In this document: positions 1-13,500 of the stretch, in pieces | Position numbering within the stretch: the stretch's first letter is position 1 | Layout: each line of letters opens with the position of its first letter | Assembly: GCA_021229015.1 (NCBI GenBank) | Contig: CM037794.1 | Span: forward strand, 42,365,126-42,429,125 | Direction: 5' to 3' | DNA: 64,000 nucleotides | From: Solen grandis | Lineage: Eukaryota > Mollusca > Bivalvia > Adapedonta > Solenidae | Notes under the pieces: generated by a model | What the model was told of the DNA's origin: nothing | Databases searched by the model: none | The model's input: the letters and a program-made list of their open reading frames with translations, nothing else | Program-made: the position numbers and the translations under genes

Positions 1-86
1 ATGCAGATCATAATTACTGTTATTACATTTCTCAATCTCTGTCTGTCATGCTCTCAGAGGATAAAAACTCCAAGAACAGCAACTGA

Positions 87-1409
87 AGGCAAAATGATAA
101 GGAAGGTGAGGCTGTTAAGGCAAAAGCAAAAAACAAAGCAAAATCTGAAAGTGATAAGAAATCAGATGAATCACGAGAAAAGAAACACAAAGGAGTTGAG
201 AAGGAGAAGAATAAAAAAGACACTAACAGTGATGCTGATGTTAACATGGATGCTAAAAGTCAGAAGAGTTATCAAAGTATAAATGCTGCTCCTGGAAATG
301 ATTTAGAGAGAGTGAAGACATTGATATCAGAAGAAAAGGATAGGGAGACTGGTGATGAGGAAAAAGAAAAAGAAAATTCAGAAAACGATAATGAAAGAAA
401 CTCAGATGTAACTCATGACAGAGAAACAGAAGAACCTAGTGATGAACAGTCAGCAGGAAATGACACTAGTATTGTTAAAATTGATGAAGCAAGTGGTGGT
501 AGCAATAAAGATGATGGCAATATAGATGAAAATGATGGTAAGAAAGATGCAGAGGTAGATGATGGTAGTAAGAAAGATGTTGACAGTGTAGGTGAAAACG
601 ATGTTAAGAAAGATGGAGATATTGTGGATAAAAATGATGGTAAGAAAGATGATGAAAATGTAGAAGATAATGATAGTAAGAAAGATGATGTACATAATGA
701 AGAGGACACAACAGGAAATAATGGTGATAATAATAAAGAAAATAATAATGATGAGAAGGTTAAAAGCAATCAAAATAGTGATGTGGATGAAAGTCAGGGA
801 AATAGCAATGGCACTGAAAAGAATGAAACAAATGAAGGTGACAGGCCAGTTATTAATGAAAATAGTGAAAATAAAAATGATGATATTGCAGAAAATAGTG
901 TAAAGGACTCCTCAGAAACATTGCCTGACAATGAAAACCCTTCTAATGACAGTTCTACTACAAAAGACATTAAACAATCAAACTCAAAAAGTGACCCTAA
1001 TCATTCATCTGAAACTGACAATGTAGGTGTAGCAGAGGAATCTGATAAAACAGACAATGATAAACAAAATGTAGACTCAGATAACTGTGATAAAGTTCAG
1101 GACAAGACAGAGAAAGATCACTCAAAACAGAATGGTGCAGTGGTATCTGACAGTGTCAGTGATGCAGGAAAGAAGCAGAAGCCTGGTAAGGTCAAGAAAC
1201 ATGATAAATCTAATGGCAGTATAAACAAAGGTCAAGACTCAACTACAGAGAGTGAAGTTGAGGAAGCTAAGGAAAACAAGCCGAACAAAATTCATAAAAG
1301 TAAACAAGGAGAACGAAAGAAGAGTAAGGGTATTAATAACAGTAATGATGTTAAGAGTGAATCAACAGATGGGGATACCGGGAGGAAGGGAACTACGAAG
1401 GCAAGATAG
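87..1409 (+). CDS. acidic, lysine-rich low-complexity protein, 3'-terminal exon (partial)
   Basis: One frame stays open from 87 to the TAG at 1407-1409. No globular domain is visible. The composition is dominated by Lys, Asp, Glu, Asn and Ser, and residues encoded at about 510-710 form degenerate 11-13-residue repeats around the core NDxKKDxxxV. Such sequence is expected to be disordered. An ATG at 246 has a good Kozak context (A at -3, G at +4), but the same composition continues upstream of it, so it need not be the start. Immediately upstream the frame is closed by TGA (84-86), yet it reads in the same style back to an acceptor-like CTCTCAG (51-57). The frame could be the last exon of an upstream gene or an alternative last exon of the annexin that starts at 4491. 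The strong internal donors GTAAGG at 1186 and 1324 are both phase 1, while the 4491 exon begins in phase 0, so a direct splice does not fit. Function unknown. Confidence 0.6.
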   Translation, partial: RQNDKEGEAVKAKAKNKAKSESDKKSDESREKKHKGVEKEKNKKDTNSDADVNMDAKSQKSYQSINAAPGNDLERVKTLISEEKDRETGDEEKEKENSENDNERNSDVTHDRETEEPSDEQSAGNDTSIVKIDEASGGSNKDDGNIDENDGKKDAEVDDGSKKDVDSVGENDVKKDGDIVDKNDGKKDDENVEDNDSKKDDVHNEEDTTGNNGDNNKENNNDEKVKSNQNSDVDESQGNSNGTEKNETNEGDRPVINENSENKNDDIAENSVKDSSETLPDNENPSNDSSTTKDIKQSNSKSDPNHSSETDNVGVAEESDKTDNDKQNVDSDNCDKVQDKTEKDHSKQNGAVVSDSVSDAGKKQKPGKVKKHDKSNGSINKGQDSTTESEVEEAKENKPNKIHKSKQGERKKSKGINNSNDVKSESTDGDTGRKGTTKAR

Positions 1410-4400
1410 ATGTTGTGACTAGATGCAGTGTAAGGCTGTTGGTGTTGTGATGAACTCTTTGGGATGTTGTGTGCTCCTTCAGTATAAGTCTTACTGTTGT
1501 CTAGTGAAACAGATTAGTTGGCTTAAGTATTAAAGGGCTGAGTAATAATAAAAATCTTGAATATGGTACAAGCAGATTCCATCATTCTTGTATCTTAAAG
1601 TTTATTAATATATGAGGGTTGTTTAAAAAGTATACAGAAAAATTCCAAAATTATCTGTCATTTTGATTTTGCATCAGTGCAGTTTTTATCACTTTTTCTT
1701 AGAGATTAAGTTCAAATGTATCAAGGTATCACTTTTGAAAAATTATTCTAATAACCATATTAATAAATAATTATGGAACTAAAATTCCTGATACTTTTTA
1801 ACACCCTCATAATTATTAAGAATTAATTGTTATGTAGGCATATTTATTAGAAAATTTTAGCTCCATAAAAAATGATGGAATTGGGTCTCTATATAATAGT
1901 GTCTATATCAGTTAATTTGACTTGAATTCAAATCAGCTTTAGCATACTGTATTCTGTCAAAACATACTACCCACAGGTTCATTGTCTTTACATATTATCT
2001 TAATATTTAATAGTTTTATACCTATTATCCTTAATATTGCCATGGTAACACTTCCAGTGAGAAATAATACTATTCATTACTTTTGGAATTTCATTTTCAG
2101 GTTTGAAATAGATGATGGGGGGGGGGGGGGGGCTTAAGAAATTTTCTCCTATCCATTGTTTTATAGTTGTCTTTTTTTTTTTCTTCTTCTAAACATTTTG
2201 GTCATTTCATTACTAAGTTGCTTTATATTGTTCATTTTTGTATAAGTGTTAAGACATTCCTGCTACCAGTAATTGATGTTGTTTATGATTTTAATACTTA
2301 GATGCTGTTGTCTTGTGTTCTGTCAGTAAACCACGCTCCTCAAGTATTTATTCTCAATAAAACAAAAAGATCGAATAAAACTCACTGTGAGGACACTAAT
2401 TTTCTTCAATTTCATGGAGGGTTTTATCCACGAATATTAATCCCATCGAAAACTTGTATAGACTTAACATTTTCTAGAACATAAATCTATGAATAAAAAA
2501 AAATGTACCCACAAAATTCCCTTAGGTACATAATCAACAAAATTTAATGTCATTGAAAATTTATGATTTGACATAAGCTTGCACTTAAATGACTTTGAAC
2601 ATTGATATAATGGACACAGAGCATGCATAGACATAGCTGAGATAGCTTAGATCAGGTACAGCTAACTGCGAAAGTCTGTCTGGAAGATGAACCCTGAATC
2701 ATATTAAAATATTCATGGTGATGTTCTATCCCTGTCATGCAGAATGCATGGTTGCATAGCAGCCAGCCAATGATGATGTTTTATAGATAACTTTAGTATC
2801 AGATATGCAAATTCAATGTAACTATACAAACATGATTGATGCCTAGAATTAAGTTTATAGGCAGACACCAACTTTATACTTTATAGCCATGTTCATTTCA
2901 CCATCGGAATGAATAATTTTAACCCTTACAATGCTGTGGGCACTGTGACTGTCATTGCAACCAGTGCAGACCAAGATCAGCCTGCACAGCTGTGCAGTCT
3001 TATCATTACCATTATTTTCACCAGGCCCTCAAAATGACTTTCAGTCTGATATGGCTATTAAAGTTTGCACACTCATTGATTTATTTTTAAAAAATGATAT
3101 CTGTTTATGTGAGGAAGAAATAAGGTAAAAATATTAATTAATTAAAAGCTTAGAGTAAGCACAAAGCTTTTGTAGATAATGCCTCCACAACATCAAAGAA
3201 AATGGAAAATACAATGTTTATTAATCTCATTGCACCATGTCTTTTTTGTTTATTTTTTGTCACATGCTTTTTAGCTTCTATTATATTTTCTATTATTTTC
3301 GTCCATTCATGGACAGTTTTTGCACTGGAAATAGAAAAAACATTTTTTTTTATAACTATAAGCTGTGAAAAATGTTTTACATTAATGATTGCCAAACTAA
3401 TCATAAAACATGTACATGTAATTATTTACTGCCTCAGAATATCTATGGTTTTTTCTTCTCTGTTTCTCTGTTTTTCAAAGAGCAGCTTTGATATAAAGCC
3501 TTTCATTCCAATCATCTTTTATAGAATTTTCATCATATTTCTTAGTGTGTATGTTTGTGTGTTTTATTTTTAAATAAGAATTAATGCATTTTTTTTTTAA
3601 ATTCATAATAAATTCTTTGCAAGGTTTATTTCATGTTCCATGAATTCCCCAGGGTGAGTCATCTTTAATTAGTTGATCATTGGTAAATATTTATGAACTT
3701 TTGTAATATTTTCTTAAATAACGTCTTTGTGTGGAGGTTATACGTATGAAAGTGTCTTAATTTATTATTAACATTGATGATTATTTATTTACTAATGAAA
3801 GAATCCACTTTGCTTCCATTGTCGGAGGTAACAGTACTGAAATATTACCTGTTGAGCCAATTTTGATCAGGTTCAGCTGTGACAAATTTATTTTTTAAGA
3901 CATTAACACTGAAAAACTTGATCAGGTTGAAGTTGACTTTGGCTGATTTGGGTTGTTACTGTACCGCTGTGTAATCAAGCATAGTGGTACAGCTAAACCT
4001 GTTTTAATGGCCACAGTTACTAAGAAGTTATAAGTTTGAGATTAATGAGGCATTCATCTAACTTCCATTTAGCAACCCCCTGTACTGCACGGTCACTTTT
4101 TCTTGGTCACTTGGCCACTTATATCAGGGATAACTGTACTTGCATATAGATACAATATGAGAACTAAGTCTTGTGGTCATTTGAATAACCTAAATCATCG
4201 TAAAAGACATTTACAGGCAAACCTGTCTTCAGCAGTTAGTCAATGGAACGAGATAATATGGTCACTTAACAAAGGTGGTCATTAAATGAAGGTTAAACGT
4301 ATAAAAAAATGCTAATTAGTGATATTTAAACTTTTTCAGATAAAAGTGAGATGAGTTAACAGTAATACATTCTTACAGGCTGATCAGGTTTGATATGGGT

Positions 4401-4490
4401 GTAACTGTGAAAGTATCTTAGGTCAGAACAGAAAGTGAAGAGTGAAGTATGTTGTCTTGTCTAACTGTTGTGTTTGTGGTACCATGATAG
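1410..4490. other. AT-rich non-coding stretch, UTR then intergenic or intronic
   Basis: I see no coding exon here. It holds the presumed 3'UTR, a 16-G run (2117-2132) followed by CTTAAGAAA, poly-T tracts and short degenerate repeat pieces, one of which begins TTAACCCTTA near 2920. The small open frames have no codon bias or splice support. Confidence 0.5.
1547..1552 (+). terminator. poly(A) signal AATAAA downstream of the acidic ORF
   Basis: A canonical AATAAA lies 138 nt after the TAG at 1407-1409, in AU-rich sequence typical of a 3'UTR; a second lies at 1762-1767. They support the acidic ORF being a terminal exon. Cleavage has not been shown. Confidence 0.4.
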
Positions 4491-4587
4491 GAGGACGGTA
4501 TATCTGGCAATCGGGACAAGGATAAAGCCAGCGCTGGTGATGACAAGTCAGACTTGGCACAGCTCTTCAAGATAGCTAAACAACTGG
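4491..4587 (+). CDS. annexin exon: acidic leader and helix A of repeat I
   Basis: The acceptor is ATGATAG and the donor G|GTAAGC. The exon starts in phase 0 and ends with one leftover base. It encodes a short charged segment (EDGISGNRDKDK...) and then DLAQLFKIAKQLG, the first helix of an annexin repeat. The loop residues that follow (LG-KPE) replace the usual GLGTDE, so calcium binding by repeat I looks lost. The frame is closed by TAG just upstream, so at least one 5' exon is missing. The charged leader resembles the acidic ORF at 87-1409 in style only. Confidence 0.85.
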
Positions 4588-7500
4588 GTAAGCTTGTTTT
4601 GGATCTGATTTGGTATGTATAGGACATAACTATGTAAGTTAGTCTTAGTATAAAAGAATATCATCTGGAATGAATTTCTTCTTGGAAACTTAATCGGATG
4701 TAAAAGAAATAAAGGCTGTTGCAGGTTACATACGTTATTTTCATTTATAAAACTTATATAACCTGCAACAGCCTTTAATTTTGATGTTGCATGCAAAGAA
4801 AGAGTTATGCATGATACAAAATTAGCATTTTTGGGTGTATATATCTTTTTTTAAATTAACAATATTCTGTTGAATTAAGAGGTAGATTCATACATAATAG
4901 GTGTTGCTGTTTTTTCGTGAATGAATTTGAAGTATCATAGGGTCCAAGTCATCTTAGCCATTTTCCTTTATGAATATTCATGGATATTTTATGATTTGAT
5001 GAATATAGCCCTTTCCCGCATAGAGGACACCATGAAAAGACCTATGCGAACAACATAAAACCAGATCAGCCTGCGAGTAACTCGCAGGCTGATCAGGTTT
5101 TATGCTATTCGCTGCTCCTCAGTGGTCTGGAAATGAGGCCTTTATAATTAAATTTGGTAAGGTTTAACTTTGGTTTTCTGCAGATCAGGCTTTATGTGGT
5201 ACCTATTGAGTGCGTCAAAATGAGTCTATATGAGGGAAAGGGATAAGTTAACTGAACTTAAGAATGTTTTTTGAAACAATGGATTTTGTCATTGCCATGT
5301 AGACCGTGAGAGTCCGACCTGGGTGTGCTTTGTTTGCCAATGCATCAAAGGACATCTATATGAGGTAATGGGTTAACCCTTTACTTCATGAATATTCATG
5401 TACAAATTTATGACTTAATCAATATTAATTATCTGAGCTTTAAATGGATTTTTCTTTGCTCTGCAGACTGTGTAGAATCTGAGCTACAATATTGTATGAG
5501 CAAACAGAGGAGACCCTGATCAAACAGCTCCTATAGGAGTTGTCTGATCTGGGTCTGCTCTGTTTGCCTATATGCATCAAAATGAGTCTTTATGAAGTAC
5601 ATGGTTAATTTGTCCCCTAGGACTAACTTTTGTGAAGTATAAATGCACAAACACTATCATGCATGTTAACCATGCTCGGCCCTTATTTGCATTTATGTAA
5701 AATGTTGCAAGTGATCGATATTTGAATGTATTAAGTCATCTTCCTAATTTGGTGTACTAAAGATGTGTATTGCATTACACAGGGAAACCGGAGGATATAT
5801 TTATTAAGACTTTGATCAAGAAGACACACAAGCAAAGGATGACGACCAAGGCTAAGTTCCGACAGAAGTATGACCTGGTAAGGGAAATGATAGTTGTGTT
5901 GTGCGTTGCAGTTAACTGGCAGCCATTTACAATTAAAGAAAGAAGCTAAGTGCAAAAAAGCACTGACTTACCGCAAGTCAGCTGCAAGGCTTCTCTTGGG
6001 CATCAAACTCACAATAGTAAGGAGCTATGTGACAGCCTGCAACTATAACCACCACTTGACCACTGGGGCACTGTTTTGACAATAGTTAACTTAGAATGGG
6101 TAGGGTTTATGCATACAAGGTACCCATGAGTTTCTCAGTTCGTGATTTTCCTCAACTCAGCATTCTAACCCTTTACCTCATGAATATTCAATTACAATTT
6201 TTTGACTTGATGAATATTAATTTATATTAACAGTTTTATGGTAAATGATTTTTTTTTCTTTCATGTGTAGGTTGAATCTGAGCTTCATTAGTGTAATTTG
6301 TGTATGAGCAAATGGAGAGGGAGAGAAGACCTTGATCAGACAGCACCTGGTCCAGTGTTCTCGAAAAATACTTAAGTACGATCTCAGGCTTATACTCAAA
6401 TATCTGCTCAAATTTGAGTTTAAGTCTCAGTATGATGTTAAGCATCATGTTCTCAAACAAAAAAAAATCTCACTATAAATTACTTTGAAGCTTAAGTTTG
6501 AGTAATGCGGAGTGTTCTTTATCACTATCACATTAAGCATAACTGAGTACATAATTTGACTCAGCTGAAAATGTGCTTTAAGGATGTTTTGAAAATGGCT
6601 CATTTATCAATCTAAGTTGAGCATGATAATCACATGTAAGTCTGAGTTTGAGTTTGATTTTCATAATCTTAGAGAACTTGGGGCTTGATCTTGGTCTGCT
6701 CTGGTCCCGTGTTCTTGAAAATAAAAATGGTACTTCAGTATGATTTTCATACTCAAACTCAAGCTATGCCCATTAGTTTCAATAGGGATATGAGTATTAT
6801 ACTCAAATTTGAGCCTGAGATTGTACTTAAGTATTTTCAAGAGCAAGGGGCCTGCTTACAATGCCTCAAAATGAGTCTTAACGAGGTAAAGGGTTAAGAG
6901 GCTAGTTTATCAGCCTAGAAACATGAATAGGTTTGTAAATGTTACTCAACTTACTATTAGGATAATCTTTTCATAATCCAAAATTTAAGTCTACAGAATA
7001 TGAGATTTTTTAGCTCAGGAAAAACTTAATTTCTAGGACTGAATACGAGACACTGTGTCTGCAGGTTGTGGGTTTGAACACTGCTGTTGTGAGTTTTCAT
7101 CATCACTCAGTATTTGTTATTCCTCTTGTAAAATACTGAATTGCACCTAAGAGTATGAGACAAGTAAATTTTTAAACATTCCAGCTCTCACAAAACATGA
7201 TATCTCTACTAACATGATGTTTGTACATTTGTCCTTGACCTGAAAAATATAGGTATCCAGCTGTTTAATGTGCACGGCTGGCTGTATTCCTGCAAATATT
7301 TAGCTGGAAAGGCCATATGTCATATACATTTGATCCTGCTTGGTATTAGAAGCTTAATTGAATCTTTTCCACCAGACTTATCTGCTTGAGGAAAGGCAAT
7401 CAATAGAAGAGTTATTCCCTTATCATAAACTATTAAAGATGCCAAGTCATTATATTGCACTCTCAGGATAGCCTTATATCAATATAAGTGCCATTACATG

Positions 7501-10500
7501 TAAATAGTATTTATCAGCATTAATATTATGAAAAGACCTGCAAATAAAGCTGACCCATATATTATGGCAGTTGATATTGGATAAATTGAAAGCCAGTTGC
7601 ACCAAATAATCCCTTTATCTTTATTTCAAATCTTGCTTATTACACATTCCTTGTGTTGGTCTCTTAGGGATTCAATTTTTTTTAACTTATACTTGAATAC
7701 AAAGTGCTGAGTTGGCAAAAAGCTGTGAACTTCATGTAGGTTATTGTGAATCATTCATGGGAAATATTTTCAGTGTCAGTTACTCGTGTTTCATTCAACA
7801 TGTTCTCTAATACCCTGTTACTTATATGGACCCAGTTACAGAACTATAGTTATAACAGCCAGTTGAAAGACACCCTTGTTGGGAATAAAGTCCCACTGAC
7901 AGTACGGCAGTCATTTGGAGACTATGTTTACTTGAGACAGATATAGTGCTGCCACATGGCAGTATCTGCCGTAGACATGTGGCATGATACCACACCCAGT
8001 CACATTATCCTGACACCGGGCAAACCAGTGATTGAACTGCCCCTATATGCTGAGCGCCAAGTAAGGGACCTATTCCAGTGCCGTTTTTTATGACTTTGGT
8101 ACTCTTACTACTTGCCATTGGGTATGGTTAGTTGAAAGATAAGAAACTAAAAAGATTTAAAAGCTGGTCAGTTATACTTCTTTTTTTTGCATGATATACT
8201 TTTGCTTATTGCTTATTGATAATCTTTTATAAGTTTGATTTGACCTGGGCAAATATTCTTCAATAGGATGTTGGGATAACGATGCTACTTAGGGTTAAGA
8301 GGATCATCGTCTGTGTTTGAGTATGCAGCTGACTGTAGTCGATGTGAGATTTCCGCTCAGAAAAGCATACATGTTCACATAGATTAACTGATCCTTGTGA
8401 TGTCATTAAGCTTGTCAGTTGTTAAAAAAAAAGAGTCAAAGTATTATCATCACTTTGGTGTTGTCGTCCTTGGCATCATCATCATAAAAATATTAACCTT
8501 GGCCATAACTCTAAACTATTAAAGCTTCTGTCATCTAATTTCACTTACTTGTTCACTATCATGTGGGCTACATTCTTATCAAGGGCCATAACTCAAGGTA
8601 CATTTTCACCTAATTTATATTTCCCTTTTTAACAAAAACCCAAACAGGTAAGAGTTGCATCCACTTGCAGTGCTCTTGTTTACCAAGTTTTGGAATTTTT
8701 TTAATTAGCTATTTTGCACCTCTCCCTTGCTGGGATTTTTTATTGACAAAAGTCATAAATTGAGTGTGTACTTTTATAAGCAATCCCTTACATCTTGAAT
8801 TCAGAGCCATGTGTCCATGTTTCAGGACCTTGTAAGTGAGCTGAAGGCAGGACTGGGCGGACCCTGGGAATACCTGATTGACGCCCTGCTGCAGGAGAAA
8901 GGGGTTGGGGACGCTTATGCAGTATTTGATGCCCTCAGCGTAAGTACATGTATCTTTTTAATAGATTTTTTTTTTAAAGATTATGAACAGTATAATATTA
9001 TTGTCATGATATTTCAGTTTTATTCATGATTTTGTGTGATTCTATTTCATTTGTACAGTTGGGCTTGGGAATCTTGAACACCAAGGGAGCTCAGTGCTTT
9101 TATGTGATGATGAAGTGTGGAACTGCTTGATTTGGGCTCTTTTTTATAAGTTTCTTTTCTGGGTATGTGCTTTGAGGATTGATATTAAAATCATATAGTT
9201 GTATATTCATTTTTTTTTTTGTGAAAGCAAATTTCTGGTAGTTTAATTTGATATAATTAAACCCTTATTTAAATTGTTTGAGCTATAAGTCCTAATGTAC
9301 CTACATCATAAAAGCCTCTGTGTGGATTTTATGCCCAGAAAAATCCTAGAGAAATGCCAATTTGCACATAAGATACCATAGGAACCAATCGCAAGTTGTA
9401 GCTTTTTCATTCTATATTTAGCTCACAACAACGTCAAACACAGAATTAACATACAAGGGATGTTTCAAAAGTTGGTGGATTTTCTTCTTACCTTTTATAC
9501 TTAGGTACCTGTATATCAAAATTGAATTGATTCTCAAACAGTCCCTTCGTAATCAGAGATATCTGTGATTTTACTGCACAGTATTTTTCAAAAGACACTC
9601 CTCCTACTTTTCTCACTAAATTAGCATATAGTGCCCTGTCTGAAAAACTAAGGATTCCAGTGGATTTTCCATATTCTTTCATTATAAGTTATTTAATTGT
9701 GTTGACTTCGGAAGTTAATTAAACTTCATTTGTTGTTGTTGTTGTTGTTGTATTGGGGTTTACCGTCACTGCGATAGTATTTCAATCATATAGCGACGTC
9801 CAGCTAATTACAGAGGTACCCGGGTAGAACCATCGACCTACCGCAAAAACTTCATTTGAGGCTTAGCACTTACATGAAATATGCAAATATATATTTTTCA
9901 CTTGTAAATCTTATGCTAAAACATACTTAGCTTTTAAGCAAAGCCATATTGAGGGATTGGTGCAGTTATATTGAAACAGGTTGTATATTCATTATTTATG
10001 ATGTTGTTACCATGGTTTTACCATAATTTACAATGTTTATCACTTTATACAGAATAAATAAATAAATAAATAAATAGGTGGTAAAAAAACTAATGCAGTA
10101 AAAATCATACAGAAAAAAAGAACTTGAAGAAAAAGGTAATTATAAATGCATCCATGAGTGTCTTTCATTTATAATTTATGTCTAAACACATAATTATCAG
10201 ATAAAGTGTAGTTTTTCCAGGTTTTGTCTTATCAAAAGGTTTAACAAGATACCATGAATGCATTGGCCTTCTATTTTAACCCTTTCCCTCATATAGACTC
10301 ATTTTGACGCACTCAATAGGTACCACATAAAGCCAGATCTGCAGAAAACCACAGTTAAACCTTACCAAATTTAATTATAAAATCCTCATTTCCAGACCAC
10401 TGAGGAGCAGCGAACAGCATAAAACCTGATCAGCCTGCGAGTTACTCGCAGGCTGATCTGGTTTTATGTTGTTCGCATAGGTCTTTTCACGGTTTCCTCT

Positions 10501-13500
10501 ATGAGGGAAAGGGTTAAAGTCAAAGGACTTTTAATATTGAGAGCTGTAACATAGACCTTAAGTTCCCTCTTTTAGGTATCTTATTATTATATCTATGTGG
10601 TGTTCAAGGTTTCAAAGTTGAATTGTATTTTTTTTTTTTTCGTGAAAGATAATTTTCTTTCCTATTACAGAAACTATAATAATTATTTTATTCTTTTCAT
10701 GCATATTTTTGCTAAACTGTATTGTGATCATATAAGCTTTTCATATTTCTTATATGTATATATTTCTGTCCACATGCTTTGCTGTTTTTTTCTTAATATA
10801 TAATGTGAAAATGTAATTACCAGACATTGTATCATTTATTTATTAAAAAAATATGATAGAGGCAACTAACAACATTATATAGTCATAATAATAAAAAAAT
10901 ATTTTTTTTTTGGCTTTGTATATATTCATTTTTGGTATGTTATTTGCACTATCTTGTATCTTGGTGAATTAAACTTATCTATGTATGATACAAATGTATA
11001 TTTCACTTTGCTTAAATATTACATACAGCCCTGCAAATGACACATTCATTCACAAGCCCATGAGTTTTTATCCATATTGATTTCCATTAAGACAAGAAGA
11101 AAATACTTGTGTTTGTCCATAGAGTAAGAACATCTTCCTTGATACAGGAAGCTTCAACTTGTATGTCGAAGATCCATTATAACTTGCTCCATTATAACAC
11201 ACTCCATTATAACACAAGATCCAGTATTACAAAGCTCACATTGCAGAGCCCAAATCAGTGTTTTGTTTATTGACTTGCATTTCACCAAGATATAATTCAA
11301 GTCCAGTACTGCAGGGAGCGTGGTCAAGTGGTAACATTTCTGACTGCAGATCCAGGGTGTGGGTTCAAATCTCTTTTAGGGGCAAAGGTTTTTCATGAGT
11401 TTCCCAAGAGCAAAATACTGGTCCAACCCAGAGGGATAAATACAAGTTGTAAGAACTTGTTTCCCAATTGACATAAAATAGATAAGTTAATAGATAAGTT
11501 AATAATTATATGGATGTGCATTGTACACATATTCAAAGAGGCATACATGCCATGCCATGTCTGTCCTGCTCTCTTGCTACAATGCATGTTTACTGCATCA
11601 AAATGGCAAATAGTTACTTGAAAAAATTGCTGTCTATACTGTAATAAATAATTTTACGCCAGTACTCTAATGGGTTCTGACACAGCAACATTTATATAAC
11701 AGCTTGATCCCAAATACTAACTGCAGTGAGATTATCATTGAAATATGTGAAAAGGGAAGTACAGTACAGTGGAGCTCACTTATAACGAACGCAGTTATAA
11801 CGAAAAAAACGGTTATAATGAAAGAAAATAAATTCCCCAATGTTTACTCTTATTTATTTAAATGTCAAGTCACACGATTAGAACGAATTTGGAACAGTGA
11901 AAAAACGGTTCTGAAGTCCCATGATTTTTTAACGCAAATCACTCTGGTTCAGTGAATTTATTATTGACAGTAAAACAAATAGATGACAGGTATTTGCAGC
12001 CTTTGGCAGTTAATTACTGTGATCAATTATGCATAAAATGTTGTCTTGATTTGTTATCACATATTTACCTGTGAAAAGGTTTAAAACTTTAAACCAATTT
12101 GTCCTGTCCCTAGAAATTTGTTATAAGCATGTTTCACTGTAGTTTAAGTTGGAAGATGTTTGTGACAAAAGCTCATGTGGCTTTTATAGAAAATAAAATG
12201 CAAGAAATTAAAAACGACAAGTATTTTCACTTTTCCTGAGATAATGTATTATATGGATACAAACTCAGAGGGCATGGTCTTGGAGATATATACTTTGCAT
12301 GTGCACTGCATGGCCAATGTTTGCTCTACATGTCTTGTTGTCCTGCAGAAGAAAGGTGGCAAGGTGAGGTATCTGTAGTGTGGTCAGTGTGGGCTTCACA
12401 TCGTAGCTGGCTTGTTAGAAGTGTGGCGACAAGTTTAATTAGAATATTTTATTCATATAAATCTATGATTAGTTTTTAATTTCGGAAATTCCAAAGGAAA
12501 GACCCTGTAATGTAGCTAGTCACAGACAATGGCTTCTTGGTTCAGTAGTCATGGTTTTTGACTATGGATCAAAAGGTTGTGAGTTTAATCCTTGCTTCAA
12601 GAGATTTTTTTTTAGGATCTTCTTAAGCTCAAAGTACTGGTCCTACCCAGGAATTGTTAAGAGGGATAAGGATAAAAATTAACACTTGTTTCCAGGTTTC
12701 AACCTGTAATTAAGAGAATATAAAGATTATGTGTTATTCATAAAGAAATGACAGGGTTAAACAAATATCAGTGGTTGTACTAGTTTATTGAAGTAACTCA
12801 TTTGGACATATCTTGTACTATCTTATTGAAGAATTTAGACGTATCTTGAGTTATTGCTCAACAGTGGACAAGTGGTTATTTAACTCTTTCCCTCATATAG
12901 ACTCATTTTGACGCACTTAATAGGTACCACATAAAGCCTGATCTGCAGAAAACCACAGTTAAACCTTACCAAATTTAATTATAAAATCCTCATTTCCAGA
13001 CCACTGAGGAGCAGCGAACAGCATAAAACCTGATCAGCCTGCGAGTTACTCGCAGGCTGATCTGGTTTTATGCTGTTCGCATAGGTCTTTCTATGGTGTC
13101 CTCTATGAGAGAAAGGGTTAATGTGGTTTGTCAATAAGAATCAGATATTTTAGTAAAATATGGGATTATATATCTGTCAAGTTAGGTTCCTATTTGATTG
13201 GTTATTTTAGAGCTGAAATGTTTCCTGTAATAGAAGATTGATATTTTAATCTAGTTGATGTTGGACAGGAAATTTTTTTTAGATGGATTAAGCTGTACAT
13301 AGTGGAGCGATGCTTTTTTTTTTTTTAGATAATTTTTAGTCTTGCTTTTAACAGATTGCTTTAATCTTAAATCAGAAATTTGTAGTTGGAGGGTTTTTTT
13401 GTTTTTCTGGTGCCTCAATGATCGATACAGACAGACTTCAGCTTCCGCAACGCTTGAATTCTGTTTGGTTTTCTTTTGATTTATTTTCTAATTGATTTTT

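Noticed and set aside
413..773. Antisense ORFs of 107-118 codons opposite the acidic ORF
   Set aside because: Shadows of the GAT/AAA-rich sense strand.
3202..3573. 123-codon hydrophobic ORF
   Set aside because: T-rich sequence gives Phe/Ile/Leu codons by chance; poor codon pattern, no splice or homology support.
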